Source: WQXF01 sp031552825 (GTDB lineage Bacteria > Bacillota > Clostridia > Christensenellales > Aristaeellaceae). From it: DNA of 64,000 nt. Below are positions 25,168 to 34,123 of this stretch, in pieces. Positions within the stretch are counted from its first letter, which is position 1. Each line of letters opens with the position of its first letter. The position numbers and the translations under genes were made by a program. The stretch covers positions 47,898 to 111,897 of the forward strand of contig JAVBMD010000005.1 in NCBI GenBank assembly GCA_031552825.1, given 5' to 3'. The notes under the pieces were generated by a model that saw only the letters and a list, made by a program, of their open reading frames with translations, had not been told where the DNA came from and did no database searches.

Positions 25168-26064
25168 ATGGAGAACCAGGGAAGAATGCCGTTGCGCGCG
25201 GAAATCAAGCAGGCGGCGAGGGCGCGGATTGCGGAGCGGCGGGGTGCGTGCATCGGCGTTTTGTTTTTAAGTTGGCTGGTAACCGTCGCCGCGTCGCTGT
25301 TGACGGCTTTTCTGCTGAGGACGATCGCGAGGGGGAATGTGTCCCAAGTAGTGGTCACGGTTTTCAGCTTGCCGATCGGGCTGTTTTCTATGACGATCAA
25401 TGTGGAGATAATCTACTTTTTCCTGACGGTATACCGTGGGGAGCAGGTCACTGTCGGCGCTTTCTTCTCAACCCTGTGGCGCAATGTGGGCAGGAAGATC
25501 GGCGGCATGCTGTGGCTGTCCATGTTTATCTTCCTGTGGGCGCTGGCGGCGATCGTGCCGATATTCATTATTCTTGCTGCGGCAGGCAGCCGAATGGATT
25601 CCGATTCCGGCTCAATCGTGCTTGTTAGCTTGCTGATGCTGATGATGTATGTACCGATCATCATCAAGGGGCTTTCGTATTCGATGCACATATTTATGCT
25701 TCGCGATTGCCCGACGGCGACGGTATCCGAATGCTTGAACCTGTCTAGCCGCATGATGAAGGGGCACAAGGGCGAGCTGTTCATGCTGTATCTCAGCTTT
25801 ATCGGATGGTTGCTGCTGGCCGCGGCGATGCTGTACCTGCCGATGTTCTTCATGCGTGGTTCTGTGCTGATGATGGTTCTGGGCACGCTGGCTTATGCTG
25901 TGTTTCTGTGCAGTTTTTTGTCGCCATACATGCTCACGACGCTGGCGGGCTTCTACGATGAACTCAAGAAGGTTTCGGTTGCGAGCGGCGTGGTTTCCGT
26001 TGCGGAGTTTGGGCCGGACGCTGAATACAGGCTTCCGGAGCGGGCGGAGGAAACGCTGCCGTAA
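25168..26064 (+). CDS. DUF975 family membrane protein (paralogue 3)
   Basis: 298 aa from ATG 25168, with RBS GAAGGAGG at 7 bp; the longer reading from 25048 overlaps paralogue 2 and lacks an RBS. Has RAEIKQAARARIAERRGACIG, FMLRDCPTATVSECLNLSSRMMKG and ASGVVSVAEFGPDAEY. Polytopic membrane protein of unknown function, last of the cluster. Confidence 0.88.
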   Translation: MENQGRMPLRAEIKQAARARIAERRGACIGVLFLSWLVTVAASLLTAFLLRTIARGNVSQVVVTVFSLPIGLFSMTINVEIIYFFLTVYRGEQVTVGAFFSTLWRNVGRKIGGMLWLSMFIFLWALAAIVPIFIILAAAGSRMDSDSGSIVLVSLLMLMMYVPIIIKGLSYSMHIFMLRDCPTATVSECLNLSSRMMKGHKGELFMLYLSFIGWLLLAAAMLYLPMFFMRGSVLMMVLGTLAYAVFLCSFLSPYMLTTLAGFYDELKKVSVASGVVSVAEFGPDAEYRLPERAEETLP

Positions 26065-26093
26065 AGGCAACCGCCGATTCTTTCGGATTCTTC

Positions 26094-26116
26094 GGCCGCT
26101 AAGCGCGGCCATTTTT
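26094..26116 (+). terminator. Terminator of the DUF975 cluster
   Basis: GGCCGC, 5-nt loop, GCGGCC, then ATTTTT. Confidence 0.7.
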
Positions 26117-26122
26117 GCGTTC

Positions 26123-26151
26123 TTGGCGCGGCGCGTTTTGTTTGCTATAAT
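26123..26151 (+). promoter_or_regulatory. comEC promoter
   Basis: TTGGCG, 17-bp spacer, TATAAT, with an extended -10 TGC just before it. The start site would be near 26158, which makes the GTG/ATG codons at 26158-26163 essentially leaderless and favours the TTG at 26188. Confidence 0.7.
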
Positions 26152-26187
26152 GAACCGGTGATGCTGCGGTACATAGGAGGGGAGCGC

Positions 26188-28533
26188 TTGCGGCAGTTGG
26201 AGCTGGGCGAACCCTCTTGGATCCGGACGCCGCTGGCATGGGCGGCGGTGAGCAGCGCGCTGGACATTGTGCTGGGCGTTCGTTTGCGCTTCGCTTGGTG
26301 GATGCTGCCGATGTGCGCCGGTGCGCTGGCGCTCGCGTGGGTGGCGCAGCGTTGGCGGGGCGTGCGGTGGGGGGCGCTGCTGGTATGCTGCGCGGCGCTA
26401 GGCTTTAGCTGGGGCAGCCTGCGCGCCACGGTGCCGCCGCTGCCTGCGGAGGGCGCGGCGCGGGTAACCGGTCATGTGGCGGAAATCGCGCGCGTCCGGG
26501 AGGACTCCGCGACGCTATACCTCGATCGCGCCACGCTGGAGATCGCGGGGCGGCGCCATCGCGTGCCCGGCAAGCTGTGGCTGCGCTATAAACCGGAGCA
26601 ATTCTCCGCCGCCGCGATGCCCAAGCCGGGGCAGCAGATCAGCGTTGAGGCCAACGTATACCGACCGCAAGGGCAGCGCAACCCCGGGGGATTCGATTTC
26701 CGCGCCTACCTGCTGCGCGAAGGCACGTACATGACGGCCTATGCCTATCAGGCGTGGACGATCTCCGGCGCGCCGGATAACGGGCCGAAGGCGTGGCTGC
26801 GCGGGGGACGCGAACGGCTGTCGCGGCGCATGGATGCGCTCTATGGCAAGAATGTGCCGCTGATCCAAGGGATGCTGATCGGCGATACGCAGGATGTGAC
26901 GCGGGAGGACTACCGGGCGTTTCAGCGCAGCGGCCTTGCGCACCTGCTGTCAGTATCAGGGCTGCACGTCGGCTTTCTAGCGCTACCGCTGCTGTGGCTG
27001 GCGCGCAAGCTGGCATTGCGCGGCTGGCAGCGGTTGCTGCTGGTCGGTTCGCTGCTGATGCTCTATTGTCTGCTGGTCGGCGCGCCGCCGAGCACGGTTC
27101 GCGCCTGCGTGATGCTGCTGATGCTGCAAAGCGCGCCGGTGCTGGGCAGACCTTACGACGCGCTCTCCTCGCTGGCGGCGGTGTTCTGGGGAATGCTGGT
27201 GTTTAACCCGTTGGCGCTGTGGGATCTGTCGTTAACGCTTTCCTGCTCGGCGGTGTTGGGCATCGCGCTGCTAAGCGCCCCATGCCGCAAGCTGTTTGGC
27301 CGGTTGCCCAAGTGGCCGCGCGACGCGCTGGCGCTTTCGCTGGCGGCGCAGTTGGGTGCGCTGCCGCTGGTGGCGCTGTATTTCAACGAGTTGCCGCTGT
27401 TCGGGCTGCTGACCAACCTGCTGGCGGTGCCGGTGTCGGCGGTGGTGGTGCTCGCGGGCATGGCTGCGACGCTGTTGGATTTTGTATGGGCGCCGCTGGC
27501 GCTGCCGCTGGCATGGGCGGTGCGCGGCGCCGCAGCGCTGCTGATGTGGCTTTCCAACGCCGCAGCCTCGCTGCACGTCGCGGTGCTGCGCGTAGCCAGC
27601 CCGCCGTGGTACGTCGTGGCGGCAGGGTATGTGGCCATCGCGTTGATCGGCGGGGCGGTGAAGTTGGGCAAGCCTTGGCGCAAGTGGGCGCTTTCGGTGG
27701 TCTGCTTGGCGGCGTCGATTGCGGTGTGGCAATTGACGGCATGGCGCGGCGTGCAGTATGTGCAGCTAGATGTGGGGCAGAGCGACGCGGCGGTGCTGCG
27801 CGCCGGAGGGTACACCGTGGTGATCGATACCGGCAGCCAGGGAACCGGCGGGTTGATCGACTACTTGAACCACGAAGGGCTGGCCGTCGATGCGCTGTTC
27901 ATCAGCCATCCGCACGAGGATCACGCAGGCGCGCTGCTGGATCTGGTGGCGGAGGGCGTACCGATCCGCCGCATCTTGCTGCCCGGAGCCCTTGCCGAGC
28001 TGCCGGAGGCGCAGATGGATCCGGCGGCGCGCGAGGCGCTTCTCGCGGCGCAACGGGCGGGCATTCCGTTTGAGCCGCTCAGCGCGGGGCAGCAATTGAC
28101 GCTTTCGCCGGCGCTGCAGGTGACGGTGCTGAGCCCGGCGGCCGGGGTGCGGCAGACCGACGTGAACGACCTTTCGCTGGTGCTGCGCTTTGAGGCGGAA
28201 GGCGTGCGGATACTGACCACCGGGGATATCACCAGCAACGCCGAGCCGCTGCGCGCGGTGGATTGCGATGTGCTCAAGGTGGCGCATCACGGCTCCAAAT
28301 ACTCCAGCGACGCGGCGTTTTTGCAGGCGGCGCACCCCAAGCTGGCGCTGCTTAGCGTAGGGAGAAACAACTACGGCCATCCGGCGCCGGAGGTGCTGGA
28401 GCGGCTGGCCGAAGCCGATGCGCGGGTATTGCGTACCGACTTAGGCGGCGCGCTGATACTGACCCTCGAACAGGGTACGGTTGCGGCGCGCACATACTTG
28501 CCATATCCGGAGCAGGAAGGGGAAGCCCGATGA
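26188..28533 (+). CDS. comEC: ComEC/Rec2 DNA uptake channel
   Basis: About 781 aa if started at TTG 26188, which follows AGGAGGGG at 5-6 bp and has a promoter about 30 bp upstream; GTG 26158 gives 791 aa. An N-terminal membrane/OB-like DUF4131 region leads to the polytopic competence domain (GLAHLLSVSGLHVGFLALPLL) and a C-terminal metallo-beta-lactamase domain (SHPHEDHAG, VLKVAHHGSKYSSD). It would carry single-stranded DNA across the membrane during natural transformation, with the C-terminal domain a candidate nuclease. It overlaps holA by ATGA, a pairing common in Bacillota. Confidence 0.93.
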   Translation: MRQLELGEPSWIRTPLAWAAVSSALDIVLGVRLRFAWWMLPMCAGALALAWVAQRWRGVRWGALLVCCAALGFSWGSLRATVPPLPAEGAARVTGHVAEIARVREDSATLYLDRATLEIAGRRHRVPGKLWLRYKPEQFSAAAMPKPGQQISVEANVYRPQGQRNPGGFDFRAYLLREGTYMTAYAYQAWTISGAPDNGPKAWLRGGRERLSRRMDALYGKNVPLIQGMLIGDTQDVTREDYRAFQRSGLAHLLSVSGLHVGFLALPLLWLARKLALRGWQRLLLVGSLLMLYCLLVGAPPSTVRACVMLLMLQSAPVLGRPYDALSSLAAVFWGMLVFNPLALWDLSLTLSCSAVLGIALLSAPCRKLFGRLPKWPRDALALSLAAQLGALPLVALYFNELPLFGLLTNLLAVPVSAVVVLAGMAATLLDFVWAPLALPLAWAVRGAAALLMWLSNAAASLHVAVLRVASPPWYVVAAGYVAIALIGGAVKLGKPWRKWALSVVCLAASIAVWQLTAWRGVQYVQLDVGQSDAAVLRAGGYTVVIDTGSQGTGGLIDYLNHEGLAVDALFISHPHEDHAGALLDLVAEGVPIRRILLPGALAELPEAQMDPAAREALLAAQRAGIPFEPLSAGQQLTLSPALQVTVLSPAAGVRQTDVNDLSLVLRFEAEGVRILTTGDITSNAEPLRAVDCDVLKVAHHGSKYSSDAAFLQAAHPKLALLSVGRNNYGHPAPEVLERLAEADARVLRTDLGGALILTLEQGTVAARTYLPYPEQEGEAR

Positions 28534-29543
28534 ATCATACCGCCTTTTTTCAATTGCTCAAGGGGGACGTACCCGGCGGAATCTTTCTCTTTCACGGCGA
28601 GGAGGAGCACGTCAAGCGAAGCGCGCTCAACGCGCTGCGGGAGAAGGTGCTGCCCGAGGGGCTGGAGGCGCTGTGCGAAACCGTGCTGGACAACCCCGCG
28701 GCCGCCGATCTGGTCGCCGCCGCGGAAACGCTGCCGATGATGGCCGAGCAGCGGTTGGTGATCGTGCGCGACAGCGCGCTGCTGCTTTCCGGCCGCGCGC
28801 GCGATGAGGCCGCCGATAGCGAGCGGCTCACCGGCTATCTGCCCAAGTTGCCGCCGCACGCGCTGGTGGTGTTCTACTGCCACGGCGTCATCGACGGGCG
28901 CAAGAAGCTGAGCGTGGCGCTGAACAAGCTGGCGAAGGTCGTCAAGTTTGACGCCCTTAGCGACGATGAATTGACCCGCTGGGTGCGCGCCCAGCTCAAG
29001 GCCGAGGGCGGCAAGACCATCGGCGACCGCGAGGCACAGAAGCTGGTATTTACCGCCGGGCGGGATTTGACGTTGCTCAGCGGCGAGCTGCGCAAGCTGG
29101 CGCACTATCTGGGCGACCGCGAGGCGGTGGAAGCGGCGGATATCGACGCCGTGGTGACCCGGTCGCTGGAGTGTACGGTGTTTCAGCTGGTCGACGCGCT
29201 GGTGGAGGGCAAGGAGGCGCAGGCATTCTCGCTGCTGTCGGCGATGCTGGAGGCCGGGGAGGAGCACCTGCGCATTCTGGCGATGGTGCTGCGCCAATAC
29301 CGCATGCTGCTCCAGATCAAGTGGATGCAGGCCGAGGGCGTCGACCGTGGCGCGCAGCAGCGGCGGCTGGGCGTTGCCCCGTTCCTATTCGATAGGGCGC
29401 AAAAGCAGGCGCAGGGCTACACGCTGGAGCGGCTCAAGCGCGCGGTGGCGCTGTGCGTGGATACCGATTATGCCGTCAAGAGCGGGCGCATGCGCGAGGA
29501 AGCGGCGCTGGAGCGCGCGATGCTGAGTTTTGGTGTGAAATAA
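28530..29543 (+). CDS. holA: DNA polymerase III delta subunit
   Basis: 337 aa. Starts FFQLLKGDVPGGIFLFHGEEEHVKRSAL, the family N-terminus, and contains the clamp-loader region LSGELRKLAHYLGD and the C-terminal collar-type helices. Opens the beta clamp as part of the clamp loader. Translationally coupled to comEC by a 4-bp overlap. Confidence 0.93.
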   Translation: MNHTAFFQLLKGDVPGGIFLFHGEEEHVKRSALNALREKVLPEGLEALCETVLDNPAAADLVAAAETLPMMAEQRLVIVRDSALLLSGRARDEAADSERLTGYLPKLPPHALVVFYCHGVIDGRKKLSVALNKLAKVVKFDALSDDELTRWVRAQLKAEGGKTIGDREAQKLVFTAGRDLTLLSGELRKLAHYLGDREAVEAADIDAVVTRSLECTVFQLVDALVEGKEAQAFSLLSAMLEAGEEHLRILAMVLRQYRMLLQIKWMQAEGVDRGAQQRRLGVAPFLFDRAQKQAQGYTLERLKRAVALCVDTDYAVKSGRMREEAALERAMLSFGVK

Positions 29544-29565
29544 CAAGAGTGTTGGAAGTGAAAGT

Positions 29566-30594
29566 ATGACCATCAAGGAAGTGGCGAAGGCGTGCGGGGT
29601 ATCGCGCGGCACCGTGGATCGCGTGCTCAACAATCGTGGCAAGGTAAAACCGGAGACCGAGGCGCTGATCCTGCACACCATCGAGCAGATGGGCTATACG
29701 AAGAATATGGCCGGGCGAGCGCTGACGGTGCGCAAGAGCGCGCCGGTGATCGGCGTGGTGCTTTCCGGCATGGGCAACCCGTTCTTTGATGATGTGCGCG
29801 AGGGCATCGCCAAGGCGGAGCAGGAGTTGACCGATTACGGCGTGACGCTGGCGCGGCGCGAATTGACGGGCTACAAGCTGCGCGCGCAGCTACAGGCCAT
29901 CGAAGAGCTTGCGCCGTCGATCAGCGCGCTGGTAATCCACCCGATCAACGCGCCGGAGATGCAGGCGCGCATCGATCAACTGCACAAAGCGGGCATCGCT
30001 ACCGTCACGCTCAACAGCGATCTGGAGCACTCCAAGCGCGCCTGCTACGTGGGCAGCGATTATTACGCCGGGGGCAGAACCGCCGCCGGGATCATGAACA
30101 TCTGCACCCACGGGCGCGCGCGGTTGGGCATTATCTCCGGCGTGGACGGCGTGCTTGGACACACGCAGCGCTTGATGGGAGCGGAGGATTACCTGCGCGA
30201 GCAGGTGCCAGGCATTCACGTCGTAGCGCGCGCCGCCGCGCAGGACGATCCGGAGCTATCCTATCTGGGCGCGGCGGGGATGCTGGCCGAGCATTCTGAG
30301 ATCGATACGATGTTCGTGGTGGCGGCGGGTGTGGCCGACGTGTGCCGCGCGGTGATCGACGCCGGGCGCGCCGGTTCGGTGCGCGTGTTTGCCTTTGACA
30401 ACGTGCCGTCCACCGTGGCGATGATGCGGCGCGGGCTGATCGATGTGGTGGTGTGCCAGCAGCCGTTTCGGCAGGGCTATGAAGCGGTGCGCGCCGCTTT
30501 CGATACCATTCTGGCCGGGCAGCCGACTGCCGGGGAAAAGCTGATTATGGAGAACCAGATCCGCATTCTGGAGAATATCGGGGAAGGACGGTAA
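29566..30594 (+). CDS. LacI-family transcriptional regulator
   Basis: 342 aa. N-terminal helix-turn-helix TIKEVAKACGVSRGTVDRVLNNRGKVKPET, followed by a periplasmic-binding-protein-like sugar domain (RALTVRKSAPVIGVVLSGMGNPFFDDV; VFAFDNVPSTVAMMRRG). The TVDRVLN variant and D-rich sensor pocket are typical of regulators for sugars or sugar alcohols. No sugar operon is adjacent, so the target is probably elsewhere. Followed by a strong terminator. Confidence 0.92.
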   Translation: MTIKEVAKACGVSRGTVDRVLNNRGKVKPETEALILHTIEQMGYTKNMAGRALTVRKSAPVIGVVLSGMGNPFFDDVREGIAKAEQELTDYGVTLARRELTGYKLRAQLQAIEELAPSISALVIHPINAPEMQARIDQLHKAGIATVTLNSDLEHSKRACYVGSDYYAGGRTAAGIMNICTHGRARLGIISGVDGVLGHTQRLMGAEDYLREQVPGIHVVARAAAQDDPELSYLGAAGMLAEHSEIDTMFVVAAGVADVCRAVIDAGRAGSVRVFAFDNVPSTVAMMRRGLIDVVVCQQPFRQGYEAVRAAFDTILAGQPTAGEKLIMENQIRILENIGEGR

Positions 30595-30597
30595 CGC

Positions 30598-30631
30598 AAA
30601 AAGCCGGGATCGTGCGATCTCGGCTTTTTTT
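30598..30631. terminator. Bidirectional terminator
   Basis: AAAAAGCCGGGATCG / CGATCTCGGCTTTTT, a long stem with one or two mismatches and T-runs on both sides, between convergent genes. Confidence 0.85.
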
Positions 30632-30641
30632 GTGCGCGCTT

Positions 30642-31310
30642 TCAAAAGAGGTCGTTATCCTCCGCATCCGGATCCAGCAGCGCGTTGTCCGCGCCCAAGC
30701 TGAATGTGCTCCAACAAGAATCGTTGGCCCACTCGAAGTCCCCGCTCAGCACGGCGTTGCCGAAGAAGGTTTCGAAATGAACGGAGCGCAGGTTGTTCGG
30801 GGAGTCCAGCGGCTCGTTCGCCATCGCCAGCGCAACCAGTTCGTCTGGGGTAGGCAATGCCCTATCGGTCTCTTCGATCCGGTTTGCTGTGATGGGGAAG
30901 CCCGCATCGGCTAGCGCATAGCACAGGTTGCAATATTGTTTTAGGAAGGCGTTGGCGCACACAAGCAGCCCGGGGATCGGATTGCTATAGTCGATATTGC
31001 CCTCTGATTCAGAGGAAGTGAGATAGAGCAGAATATCATCGTACAGATCATCGTCTATGCGGATGTTCATCGAGTAGATCGGATACCCCAAGAGGGAAAC
31101 CTCGCTCTCTTCTGAATCAGACCAGTCCCAGAAGCAAGTTCCGCCAAAGGGCTCCAGCTTCATACCCTGTGCCGTGAAGCGCAGTAGCATTTCTTCTTCC
31201 GTGATGCCAAAGGGGATGTCCCACGGCTGATACAGCGCGCCTTCCGCGGCCGCGATCGTGCAGCGGACGCACAGCAGCACCGCTATCAGTAGGACGATAC
31301 ACCGCCTCAT
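30642..31310 (-). CDS. Secreted protein of unknown function, ABC operon tail
   Basis: 222 aa from ATG 31310 (MRRCIVLLIAVLLCVRC), overlapping the ATPase stop by ATGA, so it is translationally coupled to the ABC importer. N-terminal signal peptide; no lipobox is certain (CVRC). The mature part is acidic with WDIPFGITEEEMLLRF and many Asp/Glu; no known domain is recognised. Position suggests an accessory extracytoplasmic protein of the importer. Confidence 0.7.
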   Translation of the reverse strand: MRRCIVLLIAVLLCVRCTIAAAEGALYQPWDIPFGITEEEMLLRFTAQGMKLEPFGGTCFWDWSDSEESEVSLLGYPIYSMNIRIDDDLYDDILLYLTSSESEGNIDYSNPIPGLLVCANAFLKQYCNLCYALADAGFPITANRIEETDRALPTPDELVALAMANEPLDSPNNLRSVHFETFFGNAVLSGDFEWANDSCWSTFSLGADNALLDPDAEDNDLF

Positions 31311-32326
31311 GCGCTTGCCTCGTCGATACATACCACATTCTTCGGATCGAGGAACACCTCGATCCGCTCGCCGACGCGATAAGGATTCTCGCCCCGGTTA
31401 ATCAGCTCGACGTTAACGGCCAGCCCGGCGCAGTCCAGCGTGTAACGCAGCATGCTGCCCAGCATCGACAGCGCCGTCACCGTGCCGCTGACCGGCAGCG
31501 CGCCCGGCGCGGTCTCCTGCGTGAAGGTCTCGGGGCGGACGGCGTAGACGGCGGCGGCGGGGAGCGCATCGCCGAGCAACGCGCGTGCCTGCGCTGCGTC
31601 GAGCACGTTGTAGTGACCGATGAACCGCGCCACAAACTCGCAGGTCGGGTGGGCGTACAGCTCCGAGGGCGTACCGGCCTGCACGATGCAGCCGCCGTGC
31701 ATCACGAAGATGCGGTCGGAGATGCTCATCGCCTCCTCCTGATCGTGGGTGACGAATACCGCCGTGATGCCCCGGCGCTGCTGGATCTCGCGGATCTGTA
31801 CGCGGAGGTTTTGCCGGATCTGCGCGTCGAGCGCCGAGAGCGGCTCGTCCAGCAGCAGTACTTTGGGGTTCATGATGAGCGCGCGCGCCAGCGCCACGCG
31901 CTGCTGCTGGCCGCCGGAGAGCTGCGAGGGGTAGCGATTCTCCAACCCCTGCAGCCCCACCAGCTCCACCATCTCGGCGACGCGGGCGGCGATTTCCTCG
32001 CGCGCGGTGTGCAGGATGCTCAGGCCGAAGGCGATGTTGCGCGCCACCGTCATGTTGGGGAACAGCGCGTAGGATTGGAATACCATGCCCACGTTGCGCT
32101 TCTGCGGGATGATGCCGGTCATGTCCTGGCCGTCGATGAAGATAGCGCCCGCGTCGGTGGGCAGCAGCCCGGCAATGGCGCGCAGCAGCGTGCTCTTTCC
32201 GCAGCCGCTGGGGCCGAGCAGCGTCACCAGCTCGCCCGGGGCCACGCTCAGCGAGATGTCGCGCAGCACGGCGTTTGCGCCGAAGCTTTTATATACGCCC
32301 TGAATTTCAATGAGTTGATCCATCAT
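31307..32326 (-). CDS. ABC importer ATP-binding protein (PotA/FbpC type)
   Basis: 339 aa from ATG 32326, with RBS GGAGG. Walker A LGPSGCGKSTLL, Q-loop VFQSYALFPNMTV, signature LSGGQQQRVALARAL, Walker B LLLDEPLSALD, H-loop VFVTHDQEEAM, and a C-terminal TOBE domain (VYAVRPETF). Powers uptake by the two permeases encoded upstream. The subfamily imports iron, polyamines, phosphonates or thiamine; the substrate cannot be decided here. ATGA overlaps link it to both neighbours. Confidence 0.93.
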   Translation of the reverse strand: MMDQLIEIQGVYKSFGANAVLRDISLSVAPGELVTLLGPSGCGKSTLLRAIAGLLPTDAGAIFIDGQDMTGIIPQKRNVGMVFQSYALFPNMTVARNIAFGLSILHTAREEIAARVAEMVELVGLQGLENRYPSQLSGGQQQRVALARALIMNPKVLLLDEPLSALDAQIRQNLRVQIREIQQRRGITAVFVTHDQEEAMSISDRIFVMHGGCIVQAGTPSELYAHPTCEFVARFIGHYNVLDAAQARALLGDALPAAAVYAVRPETFTQETAPGALPVSGTVTALSMLGSMLRYTLDCAGLAVNVELINRGENPYRVGERIEVFLDPKNVVCIDEASA

Positions 32327-33153
32327 TGTACCACCTCCACGCGCTTCGCCTTGACGGCTTTTCCGGATTGGCCCTTGTTTCCCTTTTCTTTTCTGCCGGT
32401 GAGCAGGATCATTGTAAAGCAAAGCACCGTCATCAGCAGCACATAGACCACCACGATGGCGCTGGAGAGATGGCCGGAGTTGCGCAGCGTCAGCGCCAGA
32501 TAGATCTGGATGGTTTCAAAGTTGCCGCCGATCAGCATGTTGACGATTACGTACTCGCCGAACAGCGTGGAAAACGATAGCAGCGTCGAAACCAAGATGC
32601 CCGGCGCGATGCCCGGCACGATGACGCGCAGAAAGGTGGTCAGCGTCGAAGCGCCCAGCATGCGCGCCGCCTCGGTGATGGGCACGATGTCCATCGCGCG
32701 TAGCGCGTTGAGGATGCCGTTATACAGCAGCGGCATGATGAGCACGAAGTACGCGCCGCTGAGGATGCCCACCATCGGGATGCCCGCCCCCGCGTAGGCG
32801 CGCATCAGCGCCGCCGCCGTGATGACGCCGGGCAGCGCGTAGGGTACCAGCGTCAGCGCCTTCATCAGCCGCTCCAGACGCGGCGCGAAGGCGGCGATGC
32901 TATAGACCAGCGGCGTCATCACCAGCACCGACAGCGCCACCGTGATGGCGCTGATGCCGATGGTGCGCCCCAGTGCCGACCAGAAGCGCGTGTCGGTGAA
33001 TAGATCGGCATAGTGGCGGAAGGTATAGCCGTCGGGCAGCACGGTGGTGTTCCATTTCTCGGCGATGGAATACAGGCCGGTCAGCAAAAACGGCAGGAAC
33101 AGGTACGCGAACAGCAGCAGCACGATCAGCCGGACGCTCCATTGCTTCTTCAT
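32323..33153 (-). CDS. ABC importer permease 2
   Basis: 276 aa from ATG 33153 (MKKQWSVRLIVLLLFAYLF), with RBS AAAGGGG. Six hydrophobic segments and the EAA loop EAARMLGASTLTTFLRVIVPGI that contacts the ATPase. PotC-like subunit; ATGA overlaps on both sides. Confidence 0.92.
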   Translation of the reverse strand: MKKQWSVRLIVLLLFAYLFLPFLLTGLYSIAEKWNTTVLPDGYTFRHYADLFTDTRFWSALGRTIGISAITVALSVLVMTPLVYSIAAFAPRLERLMKALTLVPYALPGVITAAALMRAYAGAGIPMVGILSGAYFVLIMPLLYNGILNALRAMDIVPITEAARMLGASTLTTFLRVIVPGIAPGILVSTLLSFSTLFGEYVIVNMLIGGNFETIQIYLALTLRNSGHLSSAIVVVYVLLMTVLCFTMILLTGRKEKGNKGQSGKAVKAKRVEVVQ

Positions 33154-34049
33154 CGGCTCAACCCCTTTCGCGAGGAGAGGCGCACCGCCCACTCGTTGAT
33201 TAGCATGATGAAAATCAGCGCCATCGCCAGCACGATGGCCAGCGCGCTGCCCAGCTCCGGCTTGGTGCGGATATCGCCGCTAATCAGCGCGCTGATGCGC
33301 AGCGGCACGAGGTTATAGCTGCTGGACACCAGCTGATAGGCGGTGGCGTATGCGCCCATGGCGTTGGCGAAAAGGATGGTGAAGGTGGAGAGCACGCTGG
33401 GCAGGATGGCGGGTATGCCCACGCGCAGCCAGAACTGCGGCGTGGATGCGCCGAGGATGCGCGCCGCTTCCTTCCAATCCTCGCGAATGCCGCGATAGAT
33501 GGGGTAGAGCAGCATCACGCCCAGCGGCACCTGAAAGTAGGTGTACACCAGAAAAAGTCCTTGGGAAGAATAGATGGAGAAATTTTCGAGCCACGCCACG
33601 CCCAGCTTTTCGCACAGGATGACGAACACCCCGGCGTTGCCCAGCATTACGATGAAGGCAAAGGCCAGCGGCACGCCCGCGAAGTTGCTGGTCATGTTGA
33701 CCAGCACCAGCAGCTTGCTTTGAAAGGCCTCGCTGCCCCAGCGCGAGAGCGCGTAGGAGGCGGCGAGCGAGATCAGGATGCCCGCGACGCTGGCCTGCAG
33801 TGAGAGCAGCAGGCTGTTTTGGAAGCTGACCTGATACAGCGCGCTGGTGAACACCTTGGCATAGTGCTCCAGCGTGATGCCGCCCGCGCCGCCGGGCGCC
33901 GACAGCGAGGAGACGATCAGCGAGACCGACGGCACCGCCATAAAGGCGATCAGCAGCAGCAGGAATACCGACAGGCTAATCAGAAAAAAGTAGTTGGTGT
34001 GCCGCAAGGCGGCGGGGCGGTTGCGCCCCGTTTGCGCATTGATACTCAT
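33150..34049 (-). CDS. ABC importer permease 1
   Basis: 299 aa, PotB-like. Basic N-terminus, six membrane segments and the EAA motif EAARILGASTPQFWLRVGIPAI. Forms the channel with permease 2. Confidence 0.92.
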   Translation of the reverse strand: MSINAQTGRNRPAALRHTNYFFLISLSVFLLLLIAFMAVPSVSLIVSSLSAPGGAGGITLEHYAKVFTSALYQVSFQNSLLLSLQASVAGILISLAASYALSRWGSEAFQSKLLVLVNMTSNFAGVPLAFAFIVMLGNAGVFVILCEKLGVAWLENFSIYSSQGLFLVYTYFQVPLGVMLLYPIYRGIREDWKEAARILGASTPQFWLRVGIPAILPSVLSTFTILFANAMGAYATAYQLVSSSYNLVPLRISALISGDIRTKPELGSALAIVLAMALIFIMLINEWAVRLSSRKGLSR

Positions 34050-34078
34050 GCGGACGCTCCTTTCGCTTTACAGAAAGA

Positions 34079-34104
34079 CCGGGGCTGCTGGCCAGCAACC
34101 CCGG
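34079..34104 (-). terminator. Intercistronic stem-loop between binding protein and permease genes
   Basis: CCGGGG...CCCCGG with inner CTGCTGG/CCAGCA pairing, and no T-run on the minus strand. Probably protects the upstream message or lowers permease expression relative to the binding protein, as in many importer operons, rather than ending transcription fully. Confidence 0.6.
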
Positions 34105-34123
34105 CGCAACGCATCCGGTGCGA

